A stretch of DNA of 64,000 nucleotides. Source: Poindextera sp035604135 (GTDB lineage: Bacteria > Pseudomonadota > Alphaproteobacteria > Caulobacterales > Caulobacteraceae). Position 1 is the first letter of the stretch; every line of letters begins with the position of its first letter. Positions 7,478-16,456 of the stretch are shown piece after piece. The notes beneath the pieces were generated by a model. The model ran no database searches, was not told the DNA's origin, and worked only from the letters and a program-made list of their open reading frames with translations. Made by a program: the position numbers and the translations under genes. The stretch spans positions 1 through 64,000 of the forward strand of contig DATNJB010000077.1 in the NCBI GenBank assembly GCA_035604135.1. The letters are read 5' to 3'.

Positions 7478-10156
7478 ATGTTGAAGGGGAAAGGCGGCGC
7501 CGCGTTGCGTCGCGGATCGCGCGGCCGGACCATCGTCGTCGCCGGCCTCCTCTCATCGGCGAGCCTGCTGGCGATCGGCGCCCAGGCGCGCGCCCAGGAT
7601 GGCGCATCCGGCGGCCAGGTCGTCGTCACGGCGCCCAGACAGGAGACGCGGGCCCGCGTCATGCAGATGACCGCGCCCAACATCATCGTCGTGCAGTCGG
7701 CGGAGACGATCGCGAAATACCCCGACTTCAATTCGGCAGAGGCGCTTGGCCGGATGCCTGGCATCTCGCTTTCCAGCGACACCGGCGAGGGCCGGTTCGT
7801 CAACATCCGCGGCATCGACGCCAACCTCGACGGCGCGACCTACGGCGGGGTGCCGCTGCTCAACACCAACCCGGGCGGAACGGCGGCCGGCGGCGGCGGC
7901 CGGGCGGTCGAGTTCGACACCATCCCCACCGGGGCGATCGACGGCATCATCGTGACCTACACGGGCTTGCCGGACCACGAGGCCGAGGGCCTTGGCGGCT
8001 CGGTCGAGCTGTCGCCGCGCACCGCGACCAACATCACCCAGCCCTTCCTCGACGCCACGCTGGGCGGCGGCTACGAGCCGCTGCACCACCACGGCGGGCC
8101 CTACGACGGCGAAATCGCCGTCGGCGCGCGGTTCGGGATCGGCGACCACGGCCTGGTGGTGGATCAGGGGCAGCACCTCGAGCCGCACGTGGGATTCTTC
8201 TCCAACCCGACCCCGTTTTCCTTCGTGTTCACCGCCTCCCGCCTCGAGGACAGGCGGGCGATCGACGACCTCGAGGAAAGCTACATCGACGACGGGGTCG
8301 CGCCCAGCAACGCCGTCCACCAGTACGACCTGCGCCGCTACACGGGCTATCACCGCATCCGCTTCGGCTATGGCGGCGAATTCGACTTCGAGCCCAACGA
8401 AGACCACACTTGGTACATCCGCGCCGACAACGCCGGCTACGTCGAGTCGGTGCAGAAGAACTTCCTCCTGTTCCGGAATCTGGACGCCGTCGAAGACCCG
8501 GCCGCAGCCAACCCGATCCCGATCGATCCCAACGATCCGAACGGCTTTTTGGTCACCACCACGCCGACGATGACGCTCACCGACGAGCGCGAGACGCACG
8601 ACAACCAGATCTACGTGATCGGGGGCCGCGACAATTTCGGTGGGGTGGTGCTGGACTATCACGCCGCCTACAGCCGGGCGACCTTCACCGTCGACCACAA
8701 CATCGGCGCCGCGTTCGGCGGGCCGACCGTGCCCATCACCTACGACAACGTCGGCCGCAGGAACTACCCGATCTTTACGTTCCCGGGCGGCTTCAACGTC
8801 AACGACGCCTCGCAGTACACGCTCTCACGCGTCTCCAACGACGAGAACTTCGACGGCGACGGCGAATATTCGTTCGCGGCGAACCTCGCGATCCCCCTGC
8901 ATTTCCTTGGCGATGCGGAGCTGAAGTTCGGGACCGAACAGCGCTTCCGCAACAAGGTGGCCAACGAGTTCGATCAGACGTTCGACGTGCCGCCGCTTTC
9001 GCTCGCCGGCCTGTCGACCCCGGCGGTCGTCTACTACGCCAACCACTATTCGAACGGGCCCCAGATAAGCCTGCCTGGCATCCGCAACCTCATCCGGACG
9101 GACGTCGCCGTTCTGACCTCCTCCAGCTTCAACCCGGGGAGCTACTTCAACGCCAAGGAGGACATCTACGCGGAATACGCCGAGATCACGGGCGAGATCG
9201 GCAAGTGGGGCTATCTGGCCGGCGTGCGCGTCGAGACGACCGATGCGACGTACGGCGGCTATGTGTTCACCAACGGCAACGGTGTGCTGGAGAACCGCCC
9301 CAACGATTACACCGACGCCTTCCCGACGCTGCAGCTGCGCTACGCATTCACGCCGCAGATGCAGATCCGCGCCACGTATTCAACCGGGATCGCGCGGCCG
9401 GGCTTCAACCAGAACACCACGGCCGCCTCGATCGACCTGACCCAGAGCCCGGTGGTCATCAGCCGCGGCAACCCCAACCTCAGGCCGACGCTCGGGCAGA
9501 ATTTCGATGTCAGCTTCGAGGACTACCTGCCGCAAGGCGGAATCCTGCAGCTCGGGGCGTTCGACAAGGAGTTCACCAACTACATCGTCCCGCGGATCGA
9601 GAACGGCATCAGCACCGATCCGCTCGCGCCGGGCGTGCTGGCGAACGTCACGACCTTCCTCAACATCCCCAACGCCTACGCCCGTGGGATCGAGGCGTCC
9701 TATCACCAGCAGTTCATCTTCCTGCCGAAGCCGTTTGACGGCTTCGGGATCGAGTCCAATATCACGCTCGTCGATTCCCACATCCTCGAATACACGGCGG
9801 CCCAGTCCCTGACCGGCAGGGCGGAGGATGGACTGTTGCCGGGCACGTCGCAGCTGACCTGGAACCTCGCGGGCTTCTACGAAGCAGACGGGCTGGCGGC
9901 GCGTCTGGCGGCGGAGTACGTCAGCCACAGCCTCTTCGGCCTCGGCGGCGACAAGTCGCTGGATACGATCCAGGACTCGCGGCTGACCCTCGACTTCACA
10001 TCGAGCTACCAGGTCACGCGCCGGTTCTCGATCTACTTCGACGCCAAGAACCTCCTGAACACGCCGCTCCGCTACTACGAAGGCAGCGTCAATCGGCCGA
10101 TCCAGCGCGAGTTCTGCGACCCCACCTACGAGGCGGGCGTCAAGGTCGCCCTTTAG
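7478..10156 (+). CDS. TonB-dependent outer-membrane receptor
   Basis: A 892-residue protein with a signal peptide (cleavage likely after QARAQ, about residue 40). A plug domain covers about 48-170, including QSAETIAKYPDFNSAEALGR and VNIRGIDANLDG, and is followed by a long beta-barrel. The plug sequence resembles the TonB-receptor subgroup often used for oligosaccharides in Caulobacter/Xanthomonas-type genomes rather than a classic siderophore receptor. No TonB box is clear to me, although QVVVTAPR near residue 48 could serve. The substrate is unknown. The stop overlaps that of murI (TTAG at 10153-10156). GGAGCTAGGGGAATC precedes the start and provides a ribosome site. Confidence 0.92.
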   Translation: MLKGKGGAALRRGSRGRTIVVAGLLSSASLLAIGAQARAQDGASGGQVVVTAPRQETRARVMQMTAPNIIVVQSAETIAKYPDFNSAEALGRMPGISLSSDTGEGRFVNIRGIDANLDGATYGGVPLLNTNPGGTAAGGGGRAVEFDTIPTGAIDGIIVTYTGLPDHEAEGLGGSVELSPRTATNITQPFLDATLGGGYEPLHHHGGPYDGEIAVGARFGIGDHGLVVDQGQHLEPHVGFFSNPTPFSFVFTASRLEDRRAIDDLEESYIDDGVAPSNAVHQYDLRRYTGYHRIRFGYGGEFDFEPNEDHTWYIRADNAGYVESVQKNFLLFRNLDAVEDPAAANPIPIDPNDPNGFLVTTTPTMTLTDERETHDNQIYVIGGRDNFGGVVLDYHAAYSRATFTVDHNIGAAFGGPTVPITYDNVGRRNYPIFTFPGGFNVNDASQYTLSRVSNDENFDGDGEYSFAANLAIPLHFLGDAELKFGTEQRFRNKVANEFDQTFDVPPLSLAGLSTPAVVYYANHYSNGPQISLPGIRNLIRTDVAVLTSSSFNPGSYFNAKEDIYAEYAEITGEIGKWGYLAGVRVETTDATYGGYVFTNGNGVLENRPNDYTDAFPTLQLRYAFTPQMQIRATYSTGIARPGFNQNTTAASIDLTQSPVVISRGNPNLRPTLGQNFDVSFEDYLPQGGILQLGAFDKEFTNYIVPRIENGISTDPLAPGVLANVTTFLNIPNAYARGIEASYHQQFIFLPKPFDGFGIESNITLVDSHILEYTAAQSLTGRAEDGLLPGTSQLTWNLAGFYEADGLAARLAAEYVSHSLFGLGGDKSLDTIQDSRLTLDFTSSYQVTRRFSIYFDAKNLLNTPLRYYEGSVNRPIQREFCDPTYEAGVKVAL

Positions 10157-11007
10157 GCGGCTTCGAAGTGCAGAGGCCCGCCCCAGAACGCCTCGACCAG
10201 GCCGTTCTGCTGTCCCGGCCGGCCGGTGGTCAGGAAACATCGCGCCCCGCCGCGCCCCGGGTCGTACTCCGGGTGACGCGCGAGATAGCGTTCGATAGCG
10301 TCGGCGGTCGCGCCCGGCTGGTGGATCAGCGGCGTGCCGGGGGGCAGCGCCGCGCGGAAGAGATCGGCGATGATCTCGTAGTGCGTGCAGCCTAGGACAG
10401 CGCGGTCGGGCGGGCGGCCGATGCGGAGGCTGAGCGCCCTCACATGCACCTCGACGACGCCCGCGAGCTCGGCGGTCGAAGCGCCGCCCTCGATCATGCG
10501 CGCGAGCTCCGGACAGCCCTCCGAGAAGACGGCGACGTCCGGCTTTCGCTTGTCGATCTCGATCTCATAGACGCGGCTCGCCGTCGTGGCAGGGGTCGAG
10601 AAGATACCCAGCACGTCCAGCTTTTCGGCCTTCTCGCCGTCGTGAGGACGGGACTCGTGCGTCCACGGCAGGCCGGTCGCCGCCTCGATGGTGGGCACGA
10701 TCAGGCCCAGCACATTCACCGGCCGACCCAGCTCTTTCCGATAGCCGGGCAGCCAGGTCTGCTGCAGGCGGCGAAGGGCGATGGAGGCGGCGGTGTTGCA
10801 GGCCAGGATGACGAGATCGCAGCCCTCGTCGAACAGGCGTTCGCAACCGGCCCGGGTCAGCGCCACGATCTCTTCGCCCGGCCGTCCGCCGTAGGGCATG
10901 TTGGCCTGGTCGGCCAGGAACACGAAATCGGCCGTCTTCAGCCTGTCGACCAGCGCGTGGTGGACCGTAAGACCCCCAACGCCCGAATCGAACACCCCGA
11001 TCGCCAT
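10153..11007 (-). CDS. murI: Glutamate racemase
   Basis: A 284-residue enzyme making D-glutamate for peptidoglycan. Both catalytic cysteine motifs are present: ACNTAAS with C70 and GCTHYE with C207. The N-terminal FDSGVGGLTV loop with Asp7 is also intact. Length and order match the aspartate/glutamate racemase family. A 16-base gap separates it from the upstream membrane-protein gene on the same strand. Confidence 0.97.
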   Translation of the reverse strand: MAIGVFDSGVGGLTVHHALVDRLKTADFVFLADQANMPYGGRPGEEIVALTRAGCERLFDEGCDLVILACNTAASIALRRLQQTWLPGYRKELGRPVNVLGLIVPTIEAATGLPWTHESRPHDGEKAEKLDVLGIFSTPATTASRVYEIEIDKRKPDVAVFSEGCPELARMIEGGASTAELAGVVEVHVRALSLRIGRPPDRAVLGCTHYEIIADLFRAALPPGTPLIHQPGATADAIERYLARHPEYDPGRGGARCFLTTGRPGQQNGLVEAFWGGPLHFEAA

Positions 11008-11023
11008 GGTCTGCGCTTTAGCG

Positions 11024-11443
11024 TCAGCCCTCGGCGGCGTCCACGGCGGTCAGGACCGGCGCCCGCTCGGCGAGGCGCTGGATGCGCGCCTGCCAGAGGT
11101 AGAGCCCAGGCGCGGCCAGGAGCTCGAGCGCAAGGGCTGCGGCAGCGGCCGGGCCAGGCGGTCCGGCGATCAGCATGCCAAGCGCGCGGGCGAAGCCGCC
11201 CGCCACGACGATCACGGTCAGCAGCCCGAACCGCGCCCCTGCCCGTTCGATGTCGGGCACGGTGGTCCAATAGGCCACGCCGATCGCGACCAGCGCGCCG
11301 GAAAGGGCGCGATACTGGCTGTCGAGCCCGCTTGGCGCCTGCTCGCCCAGCCCGGCGGCGCCCCAGAATACGCCAGCGATGCCAGCGCCGACGGCCGCCA
11401 GAGCGGCGAGCGCGACGCAGGCCTGCAGCAACCGTCTTTCCAT
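11024..11443 (-). CDS. DUF4345-like small membrane protein
   Basis: A 139-residue protein with four predicted membrane helices (about residues 5-25, 45-65, 75-95 and 100-120), the layout of DUF4345 proteins. The motif SQYRALSGALVAIGVAYWTTVPDIERAGARFG is typical of that family, which has no known function. ATG 11443 is chosen because the open frame upstream of it is charged and lacks family similarity. It probably shares a transcript with murI. Confidence 0.72.
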   Translation of the reverse strand: MERRLLQACVALAALAAVGAGIAGVFWGAAGLGEQAPSGLDSQYRALSGALVAIGVAYWTTVPDIERAGARFGLLTVIVVAGGFARALGMLIAGPPGPAAAAALALELLAAPGLYLWQARIQRLAERAPVLTAVDAAEG

Positions 11444-11572
11444 TCGGCCGTCCCGCTTCGATTGACCGCGTAACCACAGGGGCGTATCAGCCCGCGGCTT
11501 ACGCGCAACCGCGTTCTTGTCAGCCTCCACCGCCACGACCCCCTACATCGTTGGGGACGAGGGCGGCGAGGC

Positions 11573-11600
11573 CCCCCGTCGACGCAATCGTCCACGGGGG
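11573..11600 (+). repeat. Stem-loop in the ffh leader
   Basis: CCCCCGT (11573-11579) pairs with ACGGGGG (11594-11600). An inner GACG/CGTC stem with a CAAT loop sits inside, separated by a C-C mismatch. The hairpin ends 45 bases before the ffh ATG. No long T-run follows, so it looks more like a leader structure than a terminator. Confidence 0.5.
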
Positions 11601-11645
11601 CGATCGCTGTTTGCGCCGAGGCTTGGGCGTTGAGGCAAGGTTTGG

Positions 11646-13139
11646 ATGTTTGAAGCGCTAAGCGAGCGGCTGACGGGGGTCTTCGACCGGCTGGGCGGGC
11701 GCGGGCTGCTTTCCGAGAAGGACATCGACGAGGCGCTGCGCGAGGTGCGCGTGGCCCTGCTCGAGGCCGACGTCGCCCTGCCGGTGGCGCGCGATTTCGT
11801 GGCCAAGGCGCGGGAGCGGGCGACCGGCGAGGCGGTGATCCGCTCGGTCCGGCCCGCCGACCAGATCATCAAGATCGTCAACGACGGCCTGGTGGAGACG
11901 CTCGGCGGCGACGAGCCGGCGCCGCTCAATCTCGCCGCCACCCCACCGGTCGTGATCCTGGTCGCCGGCCTGCAGGGCTCGGGCAAGACCACGCTTTCGG
12001 CCAAGCTCGGTCTCCGCCTCAGAACCGCCGAGCGCAAGAAGGTGCTCATGGCCTCGCTGGACATCCGGCGTCCGGCGGCCATGGAGCAGCTGGCGCAACT
12101 GGGCGAGCGGGCCGAGGTCGAGACCCTGCCGATCGTGACCGGGCAGAGCGCCGCCGACATTGCGCGTCGCGCGCTTTCCGCCGCCAGGCTCGGCGGCTAC
12201 GACGTGCTGATCCTCGACACCGCCGGCCGCACCACGCTGGACGAGGCGATGATGGCCGAGGCGGCCGAGATCGCCCGCATCAGCAATCCCGCCGAGACGC
12301 TGCTCGTCGCCGACAGCCTGACCGGCCAGGACGCCGTGCGCACGGCCAAGGCCTTCCACGAGCGGCTGCCGCTGACCGGGCTGGTGCTGACCCGCGTCGA
12401 CGGCGACGGCCGCGGCGGCGCGGCGCTCTCCATGCGCGCCGTCACCGGCCTGCCGATCAAGTTCCTCTCCACCGGCGAGAAGATCGACGCTCTGGACGCC
12501 TTCGACGCCCGCCGCATCGCCGGCCGCATCCTGGGCCAGGGCGACGTGGTGGCGCTGGTCGAGAAGGCCGCCGCCGAGGTCGACCAGGCCGACGCCGAGC
12601 GCATGGCCAAGAAGCTGGCCAAGGGCCAGTTCGACCTCGACGACCTCGCCGAACAGCTTCGCCAGATGCGCCGCATGGGTGGCATGGAAGGGCTGATGAG
12701 CCTGCTGCCCGGCGTGCAGAAGGTGAAGAAGCAGATCTCCGAGGCCGGCATCGACGACCGCATGATCAAACGCCAGGAGGCGATCATCGGCTCGATGACC
12801 AAGCTCGAGCGGCGCAAGCCCGACGTGCTCAACGCCTCGCGCAAGCGCCGCGTGGCGTCGGGCGCCGGTGTCGAGGTGCAGGAGATCAACCGTCTGCTCA
12901 AGCAGCACCGACAGATGTCGGACGTGGTCAAGGCGATGAGCCGGAACGGCGGCAAGGGCTTCGCCCGCATGGCCGGCGCGCTCGCCGGCATGGGCGGCGG
13001 CGACATGGAACGGCTGCGCGCCATGGGCGCCGGCAAGCTTCCGCCGCCGGGCGGCGGCCTCCCAGGCCTGGGGGGCTCACCGGCGAGCCCGCCCGGGATG
13101 CCGGGCCTCGGCGGCGGCTTCCCGTTCAAGAAACCCTGA
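11646..13139 (+). CDS. ffh: Signal recognition particle protein Ffh
   Basis: A 497-residue SRP54 GTPase. The N domain covers residues 1-85. The G domain has P-loop GLQGSGKTTLSAKLG (about 107-121) and DTAGRT (about 195-200). A methionine-rich M domain follows from about 310, including QLRQMRRMGGMEGLMSLLPG, and the protein ends in a Gly/Pro-rich tail. With 4.5S RNA it targets inner-membrane proteins to FtsY. It is the first gene of the classic ffh-rpsP-rimM-trmD-rplS series. Confidence 0.98.
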   Translation: MFEALSERLTGVFDRLGGRGLLSEKDIDEALREVRVALLEADVALPVARDFVAKARERATGEAVIRSVRPADQIIKIVNDGLVETLGGDEPAPLNLAATPPVVILVAGLQGSGKTTLSAKLGLRLRTAERKKVLMASLDIRRPAAMEQLAQLGERAEVETLPIVTGQSAADIARRALSAARLGGYDVLILDTAGRTTLDEAMMAEAAEIARISNPAETLLVADSLTGQDAVRTAKAFHERLPLTGLVLTRVDGDGRGGAALSMRAVTGLPIKFLSTGEKIDALDAFDARRIAGRILGQGDVVALVEKAAAEVDQADAERMAKKLAKGQFDLDDLAEQLRQMRRMGGMEGLMSLLPGVQKVKKQISEAGIDDRMIKRQEAIIGSMTKLERRKPDVLNASRKRRVASGAGVEVQEINRLLKQHRQMSDVVKAMSRNGGKGFARMAGALAGMGGGDMERLRAMGAGKLPPPGGGLPGLGGSPASPPGMPGLGGGFPFKKP

Positions 13140-13165
13140 AATTCAGAACCCCAGAGGACTCTCGT

Positions 13166-13765
13166 ATGATCAAGATCAGGCTCACCCGCGGCGGCGCCAA
13201 GAAGCGGCCCTACTATTCGATCGTCGTGGCCGACAGCCATTCGCCGCGCGACGGCCGCTTCATCGAGAAGGTCGGGACCTTCAACCCGCTCTTGAAGAAG
13301 GACGACCCGCAGCGCGTGACGCTGAAGGTCGAGCGGCTGAAGGACTGGATGGGCCGCGGCGCCCAGCCGACCGATCGTGTCGCCCGCTTCATGGCCGCCG
13401 AAGGCCTGGTGAAGTGGGAGCACGGCAACAATCCGACGAAGGGCTTGCCGCACAAGAAGACCCAAGAGCGCGCCGCCGAGCAGGCCGCCGCCGCAGCCGC
13501 GCCGCCCCCGGCGCCCGCGGCGGAAGAGACGGTCGAAGCCGCCCCTGAGGAAGCCGTCCCCGAGGCGGCCGCCGTCGAGGAGGCCGTCGTCGAGGCGGAA
13601 GCGGCCCCCGAGCCGGCCGAGGTCGTGGAGGCGGCGGTCGACGCCGAGGCCGAAGCCGAAGCGCCGTCGGCGTCCAGCGAAGAAGAAACCCCCGCCGCCG
13701 AGGCCGTCGAGGAAGAGGCCGGCGAGGCCGCCGAAGAGCCGTCGGTCGAGACGCCCGAGGAGTAG
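13166..13765 (+). CDS. rpsP: 30S ribosomal protein S16 with a long acidic Ala/Glu/Pro tail
   Basis: A 199-residue protein. Residues 1-85 are a normal S16 (MIKIRLTRGGAKKRPYYSIV, then DGRFIEKVGTFNP). From about residue 100 onward the chain is a low-complexity run of Ala, Glu, Pro and Val. This is longer than the roughly 80-90 residues usual in most bacteria, though extended S16 forms occur in alphaproteobacteria. AGAGGA precedes the ATG. The stop TAG is in the same frame as rimM, with only two codons between the stop and rimM's best start. Confidence 0.95.
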   Translation: MIKIRLTRGGAKKRPYYSIVVADSHSPRDGRFIEKVGTFNPLLKKDDPQRVTLKVERLKDWMGRGAQPTDRVARFMAAEGLVKWEHGNNPTKGLPHKKTQERAAEQAAAAAAPPPAPAAEETVEAAPEEAVPEAAAVEEAVVEAEAAPEPAEVVEAAVDAEAEAEAPSASSEEETPAAEAVEEEAGEAAEEPSVETPEE

Positions 13766-13774
13766 CGAGCGATT
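13757..13774 (+). promoter_or_regulatory. Ribosome-binding site supporting a non-canonical rimM start
   Basis: GAGGAG at 13757-13762 overlaps the last codons of rpsP. It is followed by nine bases and then ATT 13772-13774. The spacing is near ideal for that ATT, and too far (42 bases) from GTG 13805. Confidence 0.55.
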
Positions 13775-14284
13775 CCCGCGCCCGCGCTCATCCTCGCCGG
13801 CCGCGTGGCCGGCGTGTTCGGGGTGAAGGGCGAGGTCAGGATCGCCGCTTTCACCGCCGATCCGATGGCGCTGGTCCGCTATCGGGAGCTCAAGCGCGCG
13901 GACGGCGCGCCGGCGCTGACGCTGATGGCCGGCCGGCCCGCCAAAGGCGGCCTGGTCGCGCGGGCGAAGGAAGCGGACACCCGCGAACAAGCCGAGGCCC
14001 TGCGGGGTCTCGAGCTCTACATCCCGCGCGAAGCCCTGCCGGCGGCGGCGGAGGATGAGTTCTATCTCGTCGACCTGATCGGGCTTTCCGCCCGCGACCG
14101 GTTCGGGGCGGTGATCGGCTCCGTCAAATCAGTCGAGAACTTCGGCGCCGGCGATCTCTTGGAGATCGCGCCGGAGGACGGCGGCGCGAGTTGGTGGCTG
14201 CCGTTCACGAAGGAGGCCGTGCCAGAGGTCAGAGTCGGCGAAGGCTGGCTCGTGGTCGCGCCGCCCACAGAGACCGAGATCTAG
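13772..14284 (+). CDS. rimM: Ribosome maturation factor RimM, probable ATT start
   Basis: A 170-residue 16S rRNA processing factor with an N-terminal RimM barrel (LILAGRVAGVFGVKGEVRIAAF) and a C-terminal PRC-barrel (EFYLVDLIGLSARD onward). GTG 13805 is the only ATG/GTG/TTG in frame nearby and would remove the first beta-strand (ILAGR). ATT 13772, nine bases after GAGGAG (13757-13762), gives the normal family N-terminus. I therefore infer a rare ATT start, which is not proven. The gene lies between rpsP and tesB, in the usual operon position. Confidence 0.85.
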   Translation: MPAPALILAGRVAGVFGVKGEVRIAAFTADPMALVRYRELKRADGAPALTLMAGRPAKGGLVARAKEADTREQAEALRGLELYIPREALPAAAEDEFYLVDLIGLSARDRFGAVIGSVKSVENFGAGDLLEIAPEDGGASWWLPFTKEAVPEVRVGEGWLVVAPPTETEI

Positions 14285-14351
14285 TCTCCCAGCTCCGCGG
14301 AGCGGAGCCGTCGCTGGGGCGGCTGACGCCGCTCGAGAGCTCCGATCGCGG

Positions 14352-15233
14352 CTATGCCGGCTTGCGCAGGCGGAACAGGCCCTCCTGGGCGACCGAGGCG
14401 ACCAGAACGCCGCTCTGGCTGAAAACCTCGCCGCGGATGAAGCCGCGGGCGCCAGAGGCGCTCGGGCTCTCCTGGGCGTACAGGTGCCAATCGTTGAAGT
14501 TCAGCGGCCGGTGGAACCAGATGGCGTGGTCGAGGCTGGCCGACTGCATCCCGCCGGTCTGCCAGGTCACTGCATGCGGGCGCATCGCCGTCTCCATCAG
14601 CGACATGTCGGAGGCGTAGGCCAGAATCGCCTGCTGCAGGTGCTGGTCGGGCCCGATTTCGGCTCGCGCGCGCATCCAGACATTGCTGACCGGCGCTGAC
14701 TTCACCTCGACTCGCCTGGGATCGACCGGGCGCTGCTCGATCGGCCTCGGCCGCCCCATCATCCGCCGCGCCATCTCCGGGATGTCCGGCATCTTCTCCA
14801 GCATGGCTTTGAACTGCTCGGAGGAGTCAGCCAGGTCGTCCGGCGGCGGGACGTCGGGCATGGGCGTCTGATGCTCGAAGCCCTCCTCGTGAATCTGGAA
14901 CGAGGCGGCGAGGTTGAAGATCTGCTGGCCGTGCTGGATGGCTGTGACCCGGCGGGTGGTGAAGCTCGCGCCGTCGCGGGCGCGGTCGACGTCGTAGAGG
15001 ATCGGGATCGACGGGTCGCCCGGCCGGATGAAGTAGCAGTGCAAGGAGTGGCAGGTGCGATCCTCGACCGTCTCGTAGGCCGCCATCAGCGCCTGGGCGA
15101 TCACGTGGCCGCCGAAGATGCGCGGACCGTCGTGGCCGGAGGTCATCCCGCGGAAGAGGTTCACCTCGATGGGCTCGAGCGCCAGCGTCTCGGTGAGGTC
15201 CTCGACCTCGGCCTCGATTTGGGTGTCGGTCAT
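14352..15233 (-). CDS. tesB: Acyl-CoA thioesterase II
   Basis: A 293-residue double hot-dog thioesterase hydrolysing medium and long acyl-CoAs. The family phrases IFGGHVIAQALMAAYETV (about 40-57) and HSLHCYFIRPGDPSIPILYDV (about 63-83) are present. The C-terminal half holds ASLDHAIWFHRPLNFNDWHLY, with the conserved Asp and the HRPF-like motif. It is transcribed opposite to the ribosomal cluster it interrupts, a sign of local insertion or rearrangement. Confidence 0.93.
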   Translation of the reverse strand: MTDTQIEAEVEDLTETLALEPIEVNLFRGMTSGHDGPRIFGGHVIAQALMAAYETVEDRTCHSLHCYFIRPGDPSIPILYDVDRARDGASFTTRRVTAIQHGQQIFNLAASFQIHEEGFEHQTPMPDVPPPDDLADSSEQFKAMLEKMPDIPEMARRMMGRPRPIEQRPVDPRRVEVKSAPVSNVWMRARAEIGPDQHLQQAILAYASDMSLMETAMRPHAVTWQTGGMQSASLDHAIWFHRPLNFNDWHLYAQESPSASGARGFIRGEVFSQSGVLVASVAQEGLFRLRKPA

Positions 15234-15308
15234 GGGCGGCGAACCTAGCCCGCTTTGTGCGGCGCAAAAAGTCGCGCTGCCTTGCCTGTTCGCTTAAGAA
15301 GCCGCCGC

Positions 15309-16019
15309 ATGCCCTTCACCGCGACCGTGCTGACCATGTGCCCCGAGGCCTTTCCCGGCCCGCTCGGGGTTTCGCTGATTGGCTCGGCCTGGCGCGAGCG
15401 GGGCCTCTGGGCGCTGGAAACGGTGGACATCAAAGCCTTTTCCAAAGATAAGCGCGGCTTCCTGGACGACACCCCCGCCGGCGGCGGGCCCGGACAGGTA
15501 ATGCGGGCGGAGGTCGTGGCCCGGGCGCTGGACAGCCTCGAGCCCGCCGCACGGCCGCTTCTGTACATGAGCGCCAGGGGCCGGCCCCTGACCCAGGCGC
15601 GGGTTGCCGAGTGGTCGAAGGGCGCCGGGCTGATCGTGCTCTGCGGGCGCTTCGAGGGGGTGGACCAGCGGGTGATCGACGCGCGCGGGTTCGAGGAGGT
15701 CACGGTGGGCGATGCGGTCCTCGCTGGCGGCGAGGCGGCGGCCCTGGTCGTGATCGAGGCGTGCGTGAGGCTCCTACCGGGCGTGCTTGGGGAACCGGGC
15801 AGCCTGGCGGAGGAGAGTTTTGAAGACGGGCTTTTGGAGCATCCGCAATACACCCGGCCGCGGACGTTCGAAGGGCGCGACATTCCGGAGGTTCTGCTCT
15901 CCGGCCACCACGAGAAGGTGGCCCTATGGCGCAGGACGCTGCGGGAAGAGACCACGCGGGAGCGGCGGCCCGATCTCTGGGCGGCCTACCTCGCCAAGCA
16001 ACAGGCAAAGGGCGAGTAA
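15309..16019 (+). CDS. trmD: tRNA (guanine-N1-)-methyltransferase
   Basis: A 236-residue SPOUT methyltransferase making m1G37. Knot motifs are present: LLYMSARGRPLTQ, LCGRFEGVDQRVID (about 115-128) and EVTVGDAVLAGGEAAALVVIEA. The PQYTRP segment marks the tRNA-binding domain. ATG 15309 begins MPFTATVLTMCPEAFPG, the usual family N-terminus. rplS follows 26 bases after the stop. Confidence 0.97.
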   Translation: MPFTATVLTMCPEAFPGPLGVSLIGSAWRERGLWALETVDIKAFSKDKRGFLDDTPAGGGPGQVMRAEVVARALDSLEPAARPLLYMSARGRPLTQARVAEWSKGAGLIVLCGRFEGVDQRVIDARGFEEVTVGDAVLAGGEAAALVVIEACVRLLPGVLGEPGSLAEESFEDGLLEHPQYTRPRTFEGRDIPEVLLSGHHEKVALWRRTLREETTRERRPDLWAAYLAKQQAKGE

Positions 16020-16045
16020 AGCCCGGCATCAGGAGATTTGACGCT

Positions 16046-16447
16046 ATGACCACGATCGACGATCTCGAGAAGGAAGAGGCCGCGCGCATTCTCGCCGGCC
16101 GCAAGATTCCGGCCTTCCAGCCCGGCGACACGGTGCGGGTGAACGTCCGCATCAAGGAGGGCGAGCGCGAGCGGGTCCAGGCCTACGAAGGCGTCTGCAT
16201 CGGCCGCTCCGGCACGGGCCTGAAGGAAAGCTTCACGGTGCGCAAGATCTCCTTCGGTGAGGGCGTGGAGCGGGTGTTTCCGGTGCTGTCGCCGATGATC
16301 GAGTCGATCGAGGTCAAGCGCCGCGGCGCGGTCAGACGCGCCAAACTTTATTACCTCCGCGACCGGCGCGGGAAGTCGGCCCGCATCGCCGAACGCGCCG
16401 GGATGGGCCGCGGCGAGGCGGAAGAGGCCGAAGCCGGCGAAGACTAG
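16046..16447 (+). CDS. rplS: 50S ribosomal protein L19
   Basis: A 133-residue L19 with the core FQPGDTVRVNVRIKEGERERVQAYEGV and the conserved ends VFPVLSPMIESIEVKRRG and RRAKLYYLRDRRGKSARI. A short acidic tail (GEAEEAEAGED) follows. AGGAG lies nine bases before ATG 16046. It is the last gene of the ffh-rplS series and converges on the LysR gene with a nine-base gap. Confidence 0.98.
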   Translation: MTTIDDLEKEEAARILAGRKIPAFQPGDTVRVNVRIKEGERERVQAYEGVCIGRSGTGLKESFTVRKISFGEGVERVFPVLSPMIESIEVKRRGAVRRAKLYYLRDRRGKSARIAERAGMGRGEAEEAEAGED

Positions 16448-16456
16448 AGCCACTCC

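Noticed and set aside
13805..14284. GTG 13805 as the rimM start
   Set aside because: It removes the first beta-strand of the RimM domain and has no Shine-Dalgarno nearby; ATT 13772 fits better.
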